Shown here: one piece after another, positions 23,143-36,580 of the stretch
Layout: each line of letters starts with the position of its first letter
Numbering within the stretch: position 1 is the first letter of the stretch
From: Centrapalus pauciflorus
Lineage: Eukaryota; Streptophyta; Magnoliopsida; Asterales; Asteraceae
Reading direction: 5' to 3'
DNA length: 64,000 nt
Assembly: GCA_020465985.1 (NCBI GenBank)
Contig: JAANYP010002982.1
Location: forward strand, 1-64,000
Notes under the pieces: generated by a model
Seen by the model: the letters and a program-made list of their open reading frames with translations, nothing else
What the model was told of the DNA's origin: nothing
The model's database searches: none
Made by a program: the position numbers and the translations under genes

Positions 23143-26100
23143 ATGGAACCGGCTGTTAACCTCACCCTACCCCATCCCAAATAATAACGCACAACTACCG
23201 AACAATCCATCCTTCCCAACGCCGAGTTTGTCGAGTTTATTCCACACAACTGGCAGCTCGACGTTTCCATTCTAACAAAAGAACCCCAAACCCTCGCTTT
23301 CGACATCCTCCTTCACCACCCCATATACTATGCCTTGTCCACCGCAATTGCTGTTCCCCAGATTTATCTGCAACAATTCTGGAACAGATTGCAATATATT
23401 CCCGACGCCGAACCTTTTTTCCAAACCACCATTGACTGAGTTCCAGTCAAAATCACCATACCCGCCATCCGCCATATCCTTCACCTTCCGGCCGAAACAT
23501 ATTTACCATCCCGCCTTCAATTTGATCCCATCCCATCCATCCCCGAAACCCTAGCCGAAATCCAAACCCTGGGTTATGACGGCCCTCTCTCCAAACCCTC
23601 CGATTTCCGCACAAAGAATCTACAATCCCAGTGGCGGATCCTTTTCGATGTTATCAACAAGTGCTTCACCGCAAAGCACTCCGTCCACGACTCCGCATCG
23701 GCTCAGGTATTAGCCATGTTCACCGGCTTTGCCTTTGACCGACATGTTGACTATGCGGCGTTCCTCTTCGAGGTATTAAGACGAGTACATGTGGAGAGGG
23801 GAACCAAGAAGGGAAAAAAGTACATACCTCTCCAACGGTTTCTGCAACTTATCATCCAATACGTGATGGATAATGATGAGGATATCCACAAACGTCCTGA
23901 AGCAGACGTCTACCCCACTGTGGCCATACAAAAGCTAACTTTGCCAAAGGGGGCCCCTACAGTGCCTATAATGACAATTCCATTATCACTACTGCTACAG
24001 GCAAGGGGGTTGGAACGGGTTAGGGCTTACATTTAAGAGTTTTATCCGGATGAGTCTCAGTCAGAACTGACTGAGACTAGCCAGTCCGTCGGTGAGGCCA
24101 GAATGAGTGAGGACGAGGGAGAAGTGGCGGAGGTACAACAATCTGTGGGAATAGATGAGAGGGAGCATGTGTTAGTGAGTGAGGGAGCAGGTGGTGAGGC
24201 GGCAGAGACGGCGGATTCAGAACGAACCGTCTCTGTCGTGCGAGCGCTAGATATTCCATCTGAGGGTGACCGAAGCCCAATCAGCCGGACTCCCCACCAT
24301 AAGACCGTCAGTCCAACGGTCGAAATCACCCCCACCATCCACTTGGTTTCCCCTCAAAGGGAGACCACTTCATTCCTCGGGGTTGTTGCACATACACCAT
24401 CGCCCTCTCATTCGGAGAGTGGCGGTGTTGAAAGAGGTCACACTCCTCCCCACGTGACCGAACTTCCTTCATTCACCATTCCATCGCCCCATATACAAAC
24501 ACCGCACGATGCCTCTGTGGCATCCCCAAGAGCTGCCTCCGTTGCAGCTCCACAAACTTCCGGATCTGAGCGTCCCATAATGGAGCCAGAGATGACAGAA
24601 GGAAGACCTGTAGTGGCTCCATCAACGCCATCCACTTCAGGTCGTCTCCCTATCAACTTGGAGATGTTAACGGCAGCTCTACGTGCTGCCGTAGTAATTA
24701 CCTGGACTGACCTGGACGCCCAAAAGGAGGCTGCCGATGAATGTCACACCGCCCTTCTCTCACTTATAAAGGGTAAGGGTGTCGCTTCTGAAGCTGGGCC
24801 TCCACCAGGATCCCATTCAGTCCAAAACCAGATAGCAGAGCTGTCGAACAAAATTGATGCGCTTACACATTTAATTCTTCAAGTCCAGAAGCAGATAAAT
24901 TCCAGAATGGACCGCCTCGAGTCTGCGGTAATCGAACTTCAGTGCCGTCCTCAGGCTGACGCTCCGAAAAGAAAGCATGACGATCAAGACGACCCTGATC
25001 GTCATGAGGGGAGAAAAGACAAAAAAAACTCAGTCTGAGGACCCAATGATGATTGTAGGGGGAGCAGAGACCGAAGGGACAGAATTTCAGGGGTCAGGGG
25101 AACAGATGCAGGAGGCTCAGGAATACTTAATGTTAGAAGACGAGCCCATGTTCGAGGGTCCATCTCCACTGGACCCAATGACAGCTATGGTAGAGTTCGA
25201 GCCCGCTCATGAGAAAGTTGAAATCATATTGGTATCTGACTCAGACTCCGATATTGAGGACAGCGAACCTTTGATCATTCCTAAGCCTGAACCAGAATCA
25301 CCTAAAAAATCCTCATCCACTTCCTTTGATTTCCTAAACTCACCACCACCAGCCCCTCAACAAGAAATACTCTCATCTATTCAAGCTCCCCCATCACTCA
25401 AAGAATCGCATATAGTCCTAAGCCCTCCAAGATCTCCATGCCCTCCTCCAGTCCAATAAACCGAACAACCAGGTCCTTCACAAACCACGACAGTCGACTG
25501 CTTTGATGAAACTCTAGAAGGACCTGGTGAATATAGGAGAGATGACATATACTGGGTAGGTCATTTCTCAAGAGGTGAGGTACAAAAACTGCCTCCGGAA
25601 GAAAAAGAAAAAATTCGACAAGAACGGCGGGGGACAATCATAAAACTACTTGAAGCTAAAAAGTCTGAAATCAAAGAACCCCCCGTTCAGGGCCTCAAAG
25701 AATTCCTACAGAAGTTTCCCCCTGAGCAGTTTCAGAACCCGTACTTAGAAGAGAGATTTAAAATGGTATTCAGAAAGAAGTCTGGATCCTTCAGCAGACG
25801 CCTTCTTATGGAACTAACAAATGTAACCAAAGCTGAACAGGCCGAATACTATCAACTGATGCTCAGGGAGAGGAGGTCAAAAGTCTCAAAATCGAAGATA
25901 AAGAAACTCCTAACCATAACCATGTGGAGAAGAGCCAAAGTTTACTATCCTGGCTTTCAGGTAGAAAGAGAAGATGGCACGGTTGAAGAGTTCTACGAGA
26001 ATGACCTTGACTTCGTAAGTGTGGACGACGTTGAGTTTTTACACAACCGCTTAAAAAATCATATCAAAAAACGTCTGTCCCACATGACTGCCGTAGGTGC

Positions 26101-26535
26101 CCTAGTTCGAAGCATGAACCGCCGCTCGATCATTATGTGCCTCAGAAACTTCCAAATGGCAATCGAGAGCGCGATGGTTAAAGTGGGCATTCGAGCACCT
26201 GAACAAGATAGCTTCCTTCTAGCCCACCATCCGGCCTACAGAGTTATACTCTCTAGAGACCCGGGTGTCATTTTTGTCAATTACAAGGGCTACAAAAGGT
26301 ACATGCGCTTTGAGGATCTTCCATGTTACTCCGATGGTACACTCAGATTGGTTCGAGCCGCACTTACATAGAAAGTTCAAGATTTTGATGCTCAACCAGA
26401 TCCAGAACAAAGGTGCTCACCAAAGGAGATTCAGGATACCCTCAGCGGCATTGACCTCCTGACCAGACACTTTGACGTCATCCTTGGACTCTGAGAAACG
26501 ACTCATCATGCCAGAGTTCCAGGACCTCCTAAATG
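23143..26535 (+). pseudogene. A2 ORF3, post-pol protein of unknown function
   Basis: Homologous to A1 ORF3. ATG 23143 opens MEPAVNLTLPHP, then a small deletion gives stops near 23180; TGA replaces a Cys codon near 23437; TAA at 24034; a frame change near 24990-25040; TAA at 25457; and TAG at 26369 before the natural end (TGA, about 26533-26535). Recognisable parts: IPQIYLQQFW-type motif near 23350, AMFTGFAFDRHVDYAAFLFEV (from 23713), the coiled coil LSNKIDALTHLILQVQKQI, basic KRKHDDQDDPDRHEG, and the C-terminal domain from FRKKSGSFSRRLLMELTNV to FEDLPCYSDGTLRLVRA. The conserved C-terminal third has far fewer changes than the linker, which suggests past protein-level selection. Confidence 0.75.
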
Positions 26536-26539
26536 ATCG

Positions 26540-26551
26540 AAAAGGGGGAGA
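26540..26551 (+). other. Polypurine tract of A2
   Basis: AAAAGGGGGAGA two bases before the 3' LTR start, identical to A1. Confidence 0.88.
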
Positions 26552-26552
26552 T

Positions 26553-26900
26553 TGTTAGACATTTAATTTCGATCATATGGAGTTATTTTGTAATAATTAT
26601 TTACTTAGCATTTAGCTTTGTATTTATTTTCTTGTAATTTATTTCTATGTAAAAGGCTAGGGGGCAATTGTGTCAATGCCCCATAGTTAATTAAATGGAG
26701 CTATAAAGCTCCTAGGGTTACTTTTTGTATTACACGGTTCACATATTGAATATTATTACTGCAGCCGCCATCTTCACATTCTCTCAATATTCTCATTGTC
26801 TTCTTCATCATAACCTAATTATTGAGCTTAATTGTTTCTTCTTGGGTTTTGAGAAAGAATCATCAAGGTGCTGAAATATATACGGGAATAGCATTTTACA
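26553..26900 (+). repeat. 3' LTR of A2
   Basis: 348 bp, TGTTAGACATTTAATTTCG to ATAGCATTTTACA. It has a four-base insertion (TTAATTG for TTG) against the 5' LTR and is followed by the target copy ATGAC. Confidence 0.95.
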
Positions 26901-27560
26901 ATGACGTAGTAGCCACACTCCCAAGACTCCCGTTGTTGGTTGCACTAAATTTTAATATTAAATTAATCATTTATTATACAAAATGCAAAATGAAATTGAT
27001 TTGTATATATGTAACATAAAGTGATCGAGATCATTTACATTAACAAACTTCCATGTAAAAGGAGCATCAGACACTTTTGATTGTAACTTTTAACGGACCT
27101 AAAAAATAACCAATATAGGATTAACATTTTTCTAACAATTGTGAATCATATATAAATCAGTGACATTTTTTATAGCTAATAGTGGATTACCATTCGACAT
27201 GTCTAGTGAGTTCATAAACGTATGCGGTATTTCCACGCTTCATCGAATCCAATATGTACCCACTTTTTGCTCGAGGAATGATTATAAGAAGCACTCAATG
27301 GTTGCTGAGGTAATAATATGAACATTTGACTATATATAATGGTTGGACATATAAATCATACAACGAAGATAGTAGAATAAAAAAACCTTTGCCAAAATGG
27401 GGCAAGAAAAAAAGATTGATGGTGATGATATTGCATTGTTCGAAGCCTGTAATGCCTAACACCATTTGCATTATCTTTACACTTTGATGCTTGAATCATG
27501 GATGAGTTTAAAAATTCACATCTATTATTCCGTACATTCTGCATTTGATGGTATACTGAC
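26901..27560 (-). pseudogene. Ulp1/C48-like cysteine protease pseudogene, catalytic exons
   Basis: Minus strand, four exons with GT-AG borders. 27387-27560 ends HHHQSFFLAPFWQ. 27191-27304 joins in frame to give SNH*VLLIIIPRAKSGYILDSMKRG, with the catalytic His in NHW (W changed to a stop) and Asp in LDSM. 27039-27098 reads VSDAPFTWKFVN after one stop. 26901-26944 reads CNQQRESWECGYYVM with the catalytic Cys. His, Asp, Cys in this order is the C48 (SUMO-protease) layout. Such domains are common in plant MULE and CACTA transposons as well as in host genes; which of these this is cannot be decided here. The exon is cut after GYYVM by A2 and resumes at 12469. Confidence 0.7.
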
Positions 27561-28046
27561 CTACAAACATAGATATATATTATAATATAATAAAACATTA
27601 ATACAAAATTATGCTTATTGGATTAAACATTAAAGTATTTACCTTACGAACCAAATAATGATTGCATAATCAACCCAACTACCCAAGTTGGCACCAAAGT
27701 GAATTCATATCCCTCATCACCAAAGATCCTCGACTCAACAATCGCATGAAACCATTTTGTAGGGTTGGCACATGCATAATTTTATGATATCTGGTTTGAA
27801 TAATTGTTGACTTTGTAAAATGGTTTTACGTCCATCCTTTAGACACTTTAAATGTTGTTTTTTCAACTTGTCATCCTGCACAGACACCAGTTTATTAAAA
27901 ACCATATCTGATTTCATTTAATTATTTATGCATATATTAAGTAAAAGATTTAGTGTTTGCCTTTTCACGAGAACTTTCGATCAGGATCGAAGTAGCTGCT
28001 ACTTGTGGGGGGTGTGAGTCAAGACTCTTGGAGACCTATTATTAAC
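27561..28046 (-). other. Possible upstream exons of the Ulp1-like pseudogene
   Basis: On the minus strand an acceptor-like GTCTGTGCAG|GATGAC opens DDKLKKQHLKCLKDGRKT and a donor-like CGTAAG|GTAAATAC lies near 27640. The order fits exons ahead of the catalytic ones, but I do not recognise a family and there are stops in each frame. Confidence 0.3.
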
Positions 28047-28098
28047 ATGTTATACATACATACATACATACATACATACATACATACACACACACACA
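28047..28098. repeat. (ATAC)n / (CA)n microsatellite
   Basis: Tetranucleotide ATAC repeats followed by CA repeats, immediately left of a MITE. Confidence 0.95.
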
Positions 28099-28099
28099 A

Positions 28100-28328
28100 T
28101 AGGGGTGGCAATCTTGACCCAAAGGGCCAAATGGGCCGAATAGTTAAATGGACCCATTGTAAAAAACTAAGATAGAACATAAATTTTTTTTAGAAATGAA
28201 AATTTATAAAACGGTGTATTAAAAAAAACTCTCTTTGAAATTTTTTTCAAAATTATGTAAAATTTATGACTTTTGGCTAGCAACCCATTTGATCCATTTG
28301 CTTGAATGGGCTCAAATTGCCACCCTTA
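28100..28328. mobile_element. hAT-type MITE (229 bp)
   Basis: Ends TAGGGGTGGCAA and TTGCCACCCTTA are inverted with one mismatch, and the next bases (CTTGACCCA / TGGGCTCAA) continue the pairing imperfectly. The 8 bases outside (ACACACAA and ATACACAT) agree at 6 of 8, fitting an 8-bp hAT duplication in a drifting microsatellite. No coding capacity. Confidence 0.6.
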
Positions 28329-28346
28329 ATACACATATACATGTAC

Positions 28347-29285
<939 letters not shown>

Positions 29286-30600
29286 GGTGGTGCCAGGTTG
29301 TGGTGCCAGTATGATGTTTGGTAGTATTTTAAGACTGTGAATGTTTTCATTAAATGTATCAATGGATTGTTATTATGGAATGAGATTAACTACTTGGTTA
29401 TGTTAGGATAACCATTTTGAAATTATGGCATGCACTAACAATCTACAATGAGCAAACCTCGATGTGGGAAATTATAGATTAAGGGCTAAGATAATAATTC
29501 GTCTGTACACGACGTGTGATACCAAGTTGTTATCCGATTATAGATTTCTTTATACATGCATCTGAAGTTCTAAATATGATGGATCAAAGAAGTCTGGATA
29601 ACCTTAAATATGGATCGAGAATTTGGAAAATGTTGAAGGTGGTAAATAACACTAAGATGTGAATAAAGGGGATTTTGTAGTTCTGTATATGATGAATATG
29701 TTGAGTATGTCAATAATGGTGAAAGTCCTAACAAGGAGGACACTGATTGATTATGAATTTGATAACTAACGGGATGTGGAATCGATGTGATTGCCTCCGT
29801 AATTATGTGCAAAGGATAAGAAAGATATGGCGCGATAATTATACATTGGGCGTTTATAAGATTGACATAAGTATTGATGGGTGCGATCAAATTCTTCTTC
29901 AAGAAATGATCTATTATAAGGAAAATTTTGTGAATTGTTTATATGTGTTTACGGATGCCTTAGAATGGCATCAACTTTACAAGACTTGGAATATATGAAA
30001 TTACTCGATAATATCTACCATCCGTTATCTCAAGTTATGAGATTCGACTCCGTTTCCTAAAAACTGTCGTAGGCTAGTTGCCACCTATTTTGCTCAATCA
30101 CCATAAGTTTACCAAGAGGAATCAATGAAGTAGTAACCGAATAATTATGGAACACCATGATTGATTGTGATGACTACCTTAAGCTATTGTCAATCTGAAT
30201 ATGAAGAAAGAGATGGTCCCAAAAGATTAAATTAATGATGAATGGATGTGAATTTGACATCCTAGAATGACATAATGGATACTTGAATAAAAACTGTTAG
30301 GCTCTCTAATCGACACACATACATGATACACATTTGCTCAATTTCATGACTTGAACTCTTTCACTTGCTTCGAGCATCTTTGTCTTTTCTTACCATGGGC
30401 CCATGGCCACACATGGATGTGCTATCGGTGTTACTGTGTGTGACATGGCTGATTCTTCACGGATATGCTCCTTTGTCAGTATTATTCACGAAAGGTATGC
30501 GTTTGTTTCATTACGCATTACCGTAACTCTTTTCACGCACATAGTGCGAGTTGATTGATCTATTTCACTTGGAGTCTTTGTATTTATGAAGTGTTCAACC
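29286..30600. other. Degenerate DNA, probably the 5' part of the gypsy remnant
   Basis: No frame longer than about 110 codons and no motif I recognise. Position directly upstream of clear Ty3 RT sequence suggests decayed gag/protease, but a 5' LTR matching 33237-34895 is not present. Confidence 0.3.
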
Positions 30601-33225
30601 TAACATGTCCCCGTGGGGTGCCCCGATGTTATTTGTAAAGTAGTGCGATGGAACCCTCAGAATGTGTATTGGTTTGGTTATCCGGAATTAAATAAAGTCA
30701 TCATTAAGAATAAGCACTCGTTATTGTACATTGATGGAGTGTTTGATCAGCTGTAGGGTGTATCATGTTTCTATAAGATTGGTAGGGATATGAGTACCAT
30801 CAACTTAAGATTCATGAAGTTGATATTCTGAAATTAATCTTTCGTACTTGATATGGACATTACAAGTTTCTAGCTATGTCGTTTGGCTTAACCAGTGCTC
30901 CTGCAACATTTATGGATCTCATGAATTGAGTATGCTAGACTTTACTTGACAAGTCTGTAATAATGTTCATTGAAGATATTTTGTGTACTCTATCTTCGAG
31001 GTGGAGCTTGTTTTGCATTTAAGACAACTGTTAGAGTTGTTACATAAGGGGAAACATTATATGACGATTTCTTAGTATGGAAATTTGTTTAACAAAACTC
31101 AGTCTCGCAACCACACGATTAGTGGCAAGGGTATTTTGGTTGATCAGCTAAAGATAGAGGCTATTCAGAATTGAAGGCAGTCGAAAGATGCCATAGAAGT
31201 TCGCAGTTTTCTTACATTTCCTGGATGTTATAGGTGATTTATTCGTAGTTGTTGTTCCAATAACTAAGATGACACATAAGAACGTTCGAGTTATTTGTAG
31301 TAAAGACCTATATTTAGCTTCACAAATATTAAGAAATGCATTTAAGTAAGCTCTAATTCTTTCCCTATCGTAGGGTGATGCCGATTTTATGGTTTATGTT
31401 GGTGCCTTAGTTCAAGGTTAAGTATGTGCATTAATGCAACACATCAAAGTGATTGCATATGTATTCTGACAACTATGGGAATTACGAGAAGAATTCTTCG
31501 ATGAACGATTTGGAGTTAGTTATTGGAGAGTTTATGTTCAAGATTTAATAGACCTTATGTGTATGGCATCAAATTCCAATTGTTTACTAATCATAAAAAT
31601 CTTAAAGTATATTTCGATCAGAATGAGTTGAATATGAGGTGGCAGTGAGCCATAGAGTTTATTAAAGATTATGATTGTGAGATCACTTACCATCATGGTA
31701 AGCAAACGTGGTAACAAATGTGCTTAATTGTATGTCATATTCTGGAAATTCATGTTATGCAAATGCATGAGTGCCGCTAAAGAATGTTAAATTTAAGGAA
31801 TTAGCGACCTATCAGATTGTGTATTGAACTGACAAATTTCTTAAGTCTGAACGAATGATGAGATATTGAGATCGTGTATCTTTGGATAGTCGTGATGGGA
31901 ACTTGTTCAACTCTATGATTTGGATCGATAAGCATGGAGGCTTATGTAATGAGGTTTGACGGAGGCATATAATTTTGTTTATTAGTGCACTCTGGTAGTA
32001 CCAAGATATATCGTAACATGGTGCATGATTATTGGTGGCCAGGACTAAATAAGATGTTAGTGTCTATGTCGAGAAATGTCTAACGTGCTTGCAAGTTAAA
32101 GCTGAATATCAGAAACCGTATGGTAGTTTGCAACCTTTAAGTGTGTCCCAACAGAAATGTGAACATGTAGTAATGGACTTTTGGAATATGCTTTAGAAAA
32201 CCTAGCGAGAACACGAATCGATTTGTGTTGTTGTCGACTGGCTCACTAAGAGCAGACATGCATTCATGTTTGAGAATTTTATTCAATAATTCATTGGGTG
32301 CAAATTTATATAGATGAATTTGTAGCCAGACATGATGTACCATTTAAAATTGAATTTAATAGAGGTTCTCGATTCATACATTGATTCTGGAAAAGTCTGA
32401 AAAGGAATTAGATACGAAAATTACGTTAAGTACTGCTTTTCATCCACAGACGGATGGTCAAAGTGAGAGGACGATTCAAACTCTCGAAGACATGTTGTGT
32501 GCATGCGTATTCGAATTCTGAGGGAATTGGGATTCCCATTAGCCGTTGATCGAGTTCTCGTATAATAATTCACATCACTCATCGATTGGAATGTCTCCAT
32601 TTGAAGCTTTATACAGATGTCGTTGTCGTACTCCATCATGTTGGTGAGAAGAGAATGAAAGGTCAATTGTTGGATCGGAATTACAACAGATCGCACATGA
32701 CAAAATCCAAGTGATCAGAGAATGTTTGAAGGCTGCCCAGGATATAAGCAAAAGTTGAACCGGATAAAAAGCATCGTCTAGTTAAGTTGGAAGTAGGCGA
32801 TATGGTAATGTTAAAGGTATTGCCATGGAATGGCGCATAAGATTTGGAAAAAAGGGCAAGCTCAGCCCGAGATTCATAGGTCCTTATAAAATTAGCAATT
32901 GCATTAGAGCACAAACTCATCGATTGGAATTACCACCCGAGTTGTCGGGTATCCATAATGTGTTCCCGTGAGCTAACTACGAAAGAGTCTAACGATGGCA
33001 TGTATTAGAAGTTTGAATTAATGAATAGTTACGATATATTGAGGAACCTGAAGCCATTGTGGATCAGAAAATATCGAAGTTAATAAATAAAGAAATCAAA
33101 ATGGTATTAGTGTGATGAAAGTATCACAGAGGACCAAACCTTAATTGGAATCAACATCGTAAATGTTGGCATAGTACTTGAACATGTTTCAAGTTCAATG
33201 ATCTCGAGGACGAGATCAATCCAAC
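30601..33225 (+). pseudogene. Ty3/gypsy pol remnant: RT, RNase H, integrase
   Basis: Reading across stops and frameshifts gives RT texts near 30620-30960: GAPMLFVK, DGTLRMCI, ELNKVIIKNKHSLLYIDG and DMDITSF-like text leading to MSFGLTSAPATFMDLMN. RNase H follows (YVLTTMGITRRILR-type text near 31440-31500; NHKNLKVYFDQNELNMRWQ near 31595-31650). Then the integrase zinc region HSGSTKIYRNMVHDYWWPGL (near 31990), CLTCLQVKAEYQKPYGSLQ (near 32090), STAFHPQTDGQSERTIQTL (near 32430) and SSIGMSPFEALYRC (near 32580). After integrase comes ELSGIHNVF, a chromovirus-like C-terminal text. RT-RNase H-integrase order is that of Ty3/gypsy. Heavy decay indicates an old insertion. Confidence 0.85.
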
Positions 33226-34895
33226 AAGGAGGAGATTGTAACACCCGAAATTCACAAATCCGACTTAGTGAATTACAAACTATGTAATAGATCATGATTT
33301 AATGACCACTATGAATATGAGAATTGATCAATTTGGATATCAAGTTGTTAATCCTTGTGAAAATCGAGTCGTTTGACTATAATATCAAAATTTAACATTT
33401 TTGGGCAACGGATAACGAACCGGACATAACTTGTCGAGCAAGTCAACAAGTTACGAGGGGGAGAAATGGATAGCTGGCCTAGGGAGATGTGTCTACCATT
33501 TTTGTCCCCCTAACACCCCTATGTGACCAATGGTCGTGAAATTATGATGATGACTTTTAATATATGAATAATAAATATGTCTTAAATTTACTATATTGTG
33601 GCTTGGCCACTACTCCTCCTCCACCCTTCACATTTTTGCAAACTATATCTATGGAGCTTAGTGTGTGAGTGTGTGTAAGTTGAGAGCGAGCAAGAACAAG
33701 CAAGTTCAAGCAATAACTCTAATAACCTTCAAATATCAAAGATCTTGAGGTATAAACCCTTACTATGTGTTCTTTGTTTTCTTATGTGTGAGATACTAAT
33801 TTTGCTCATATGTACATGCTTATACATTTCCTGGAAATCTTACCTCCTTCTTCAAACTCCATTAATGGAGCTCTGAAACTCAAAAATGGTAATTCCAACA
33901 AATCATTGTAAAACGTCATTAAGATAGTTACTAAGCATTTCTCGAAGTATGAAGCTTAAAGATTGTGTTTTGAGTGAGTTATGAAGTTCTTAAAGTTTGG
34001 TAAAAAATGGTGATTTTCATAACACACGTTGGATCTTTGAAATAAAATCTGTTAATATGTTGATTTCTAAGCTTTATGCAAAGTTTTAGCTCCATTGATG
34101 GTGTGTATGATTTTATATGGATTTTTGAGTGAAAATGAGTAATTTTGGTAAAGATAATAAATATGATGATTTATGATGTGTTTGATGATTTTGATAGTTA
34201 AAAATGGTTAGAAGCACGTTATTAATGCCATATAAATGCTTCTAAATGATTATAAATTAAATGTTATGTGTTTTTGAAATTTTGTGTTAAAAACTCGTAA
34301 GTTGAAAGTTTCTGTCTAGTCGCGATGCGCCGCGTCAGCACCTCGACGCGCACGTCCATGAGGTGTCAACACCAGGAGCTTCCAGCCGCCGCTCGACGTG
34401 CCACGTCAAATCCTCAACGCGACGCGTCGTGTAAATGAGGAAGACGGGTATTACACTGTATAACTGACGCGCCGCGTCAAATTCTTGACGCGCAGCAGTG
34501 CATAACCGAGAATATGTGTTATTTATAGAATAATTGACGTGTCAGGTAAAATCTTTGACGCGCCGCATAGCAGAACTGGGTAAATGAGTTATTTACTGAA
34601 TAACGGACGCTCCGAGTCGAACCCCCGACGTGTCGCGTCATGTAACTGAGAAAATGAGTTCGTTGCTAAATAACTAGGAAGGCATGGATAGACTGGGGTG
34701 ACCTGGTATCTTTGATAGATTATCATGTATGGATGCTAATGAATATTAATGCATTTTGATGGTTTAGTTATATTGTAACATCATTAACATGAAAATTTTA
34801 AATTATTCTGCATTTTAGTGAACGTGTTATGGGTTCTTGGGAATTATACTCTGATAATCGTGGTTAAAATGTATTATGAAATTATGGGTGTTTCA
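33226..34895 (+). repeat. Polypurine tract and 3' LTR of the gypsy remnant
   Basis: AAGGAGGAGA (33226-33235) precedes TGTAACACCCG (33237), the common start of chromovirus LTRs. The end GGGTGTTTCA (34895) is its near-perfect inverse. That gives a 1,659-bp LTR, joined directly to CACTA coding sequence; the expected target copy would be TAAGT (34896-34900). The partner 5' LTR is missing, so the left end has been deleted. Confidence 0.7.
34323..34674. repeat. Five 70/71-bp tandem repeats inside the gypsy LTR
   Basis: Units start at about 34323, 34394, 34465, 34535 and 34605. Each holds two TGACG-containing boxes, the best being TGACGCGCCGCGTCA followed 10 bases later by TTGACGCGC, then an AT-rich half ending in AATAAC. 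CpG-rich boxes alternate with AT-rich spacers. TGACG is the core recognised by plant TGA/bZIP factors. Confidence 0.85.
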
Positions 34896-35594
34896 TAAGT
34901 GCCTCACGTAGGGTGGTAAGTTCTTCGGTAGGCACCAAAAGAGGCAAGTCGTAATGTACATTGTCCACCCGCACCTTGACATAATTCTCATGTATAGAAA
35001 CATTGTGTAACATCCTATGACCTGTCGGATATACCATCCCCGTTGCACCATAATATTCTTTTCACCGTAAGGGAGCAATAAGGTGCACTTAGTAGGCTCC
35101 TACAATTTAAATTAGAATTGTATGTAAGCATGTATTATATGTATCATATAAGAAAAATAAAAACATAATTACCTCTGTCAAATCCAAATCATGAAAATTA
35201 TCAATTTTGTAGGTTGAGCCAACACTACTTTTTCCCATGTCTGGACTCCCTCCAAGTACACCTTATTCAATGCGTGTCACCGATTGTCGTTTAAAAGCAT
35301 CAAGTTGTGCCTTCATGTCCTCGAATTTTAGCAGTATTTCCTCCAAAGCTCTTATTTTTGTGTGTGGCTTCCCTTTTTTCTCAGAAAATCCTTGGTAAGC
35401 CCCTTTTTAGTCCTATGGTGCTTCCAACCGCCCTTGTGAGGCCTGGGTGCTCTGGTTCTACCACCATTGTGATAGGATCTTCCCCCGGTTCAGCTTGCAA
35501 AGATCCTTTAGAGATTTGTACATCTTTCTCAATCTGTTAAAACAAACAACAATATAATTTTGGAAATTAATCTCATTGTTTATACTTTATACCA

Positions 35595-36035
35595 ATGTTG
35601 CAAAAATCGGTCTAGTCGGCCGATTAATCGGCGACTAGGCGGGAAGCGGATACCACCGCTACGACTTGGACCTGATCGGACTAGTTAGGCGGTGGCGGTC
35701 AAAGGCAGACCTAGGCGGTCGAAGTCAAGGTCAAAATCGGCCTTGACTATATAACTTGGTGATGAAGAAGGATGAGAGAGATATAAACCTTATGATGTCG
35801 AGAGTGAGACCAAGGAAGCGGCAGCGGCGGCCGGCCGGAGAGAGAGCAGTGGCGGCGGAGAAGGAAGAAAACGCAGCGACAGAATGAGAAAGGAGATGAG
35901 GAAGGAGACACATCCATTTTTATAAAAAAACCCTAAACAAATCCTTATTTAATAGGGAAAGCAGAAGCATCAATTTATTTTAATAACCATTTATTTTATT
36001 ATTATAAATTAATTAATAAAAAATCCTTTATTATT

Positions 36036-36087
<52 letters not shown>

Positions 36088-36352
36088 CTAACTAAATTTA
36101 AATTGTTACTTAAAAAATATTTAAATGATTTACCTTGAGTTCTAATTATAAAATAGTATTAGTTATTATTTGATCGTTTTTTACAAACCTATATTTATAT
36201 CTTAGTAATTTTAACATGTTACATATATAATTATAAAATTTATAAACTAAAAATTCCAATCCGACTACTCCCCGATTAATCCCCGCCTAGCCGATTAATC
36301 ACTAGTCCCCTGTCGGCTGGCCGACTACCGCCTAGCAACTTCTACGACCTTG
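35595..36352. mobile_element. Small MULE-like element nested in the CACTA remnant
   Basis: The 10 bases CTTTATACCA occur at 35585-35594 and again at 36353-36362, a target duplication of Mutator-like length. Inside, both ends are rich in inverted TAGTCGGCC, CCGATTAATCGG and GGCGGGGATTAATCG blocks (35610-35700 and 36260-36345), but the outermost bases do not form a long perfect TIR. A (TA)n tract lies at 36039-36084. No transposase frame is seen. Confidence 0.55.
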
Positions 36353-36580
36353 CTTTATACCACATTCCACATTAAAGGTGTCGTGGGTGTTTTGAAGAAG
36401 TGAACCGAAGATATACCAAAGAAGTGAAATATATATGGCAAACAAAGATTACTTAGAGTGAAATTTTGAAGAAAGGTTGACAAGCGTGAAACCATCATTA
36501 TCAACTCTAATGCCTCGCTCGTTTTCGACCCATTTACAAATGAACTGGGGTATATGATTCATAATGCAATTCTTAGATTT

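Larger units (their letters stand above)
12470..26900 (+). mobile_element. Copia-A copy A2, complete Sirevirus-like element with target duplication
   Basis: 14,431 bp bounded by LTRs of 344 and 348 bp, with ATGAC directly repeated outside both ends (12465-12469, 26901-26905), a tRNA-Met primer site after the 5' LTR and a polypurine tract before the 3' LTR. By eye the LTRs differ by 7 substitutions and one 4-base indel, about 2%. With a commonly used grass rate of 1.3e-8 per site per year this would be under a million years; the rate is an assumption for this species. All long genes carry stops or frameshifts, so it is non-autonomous, but structurally it is complete. Confidence 0.96.

Noticed and set aside
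29570..29998. Frames of 110 and 83 codons as host genes
   Set aside because: No family resemblance, overlapping on opposite strands, and located in decayed DNA next to the gypsy remnant.
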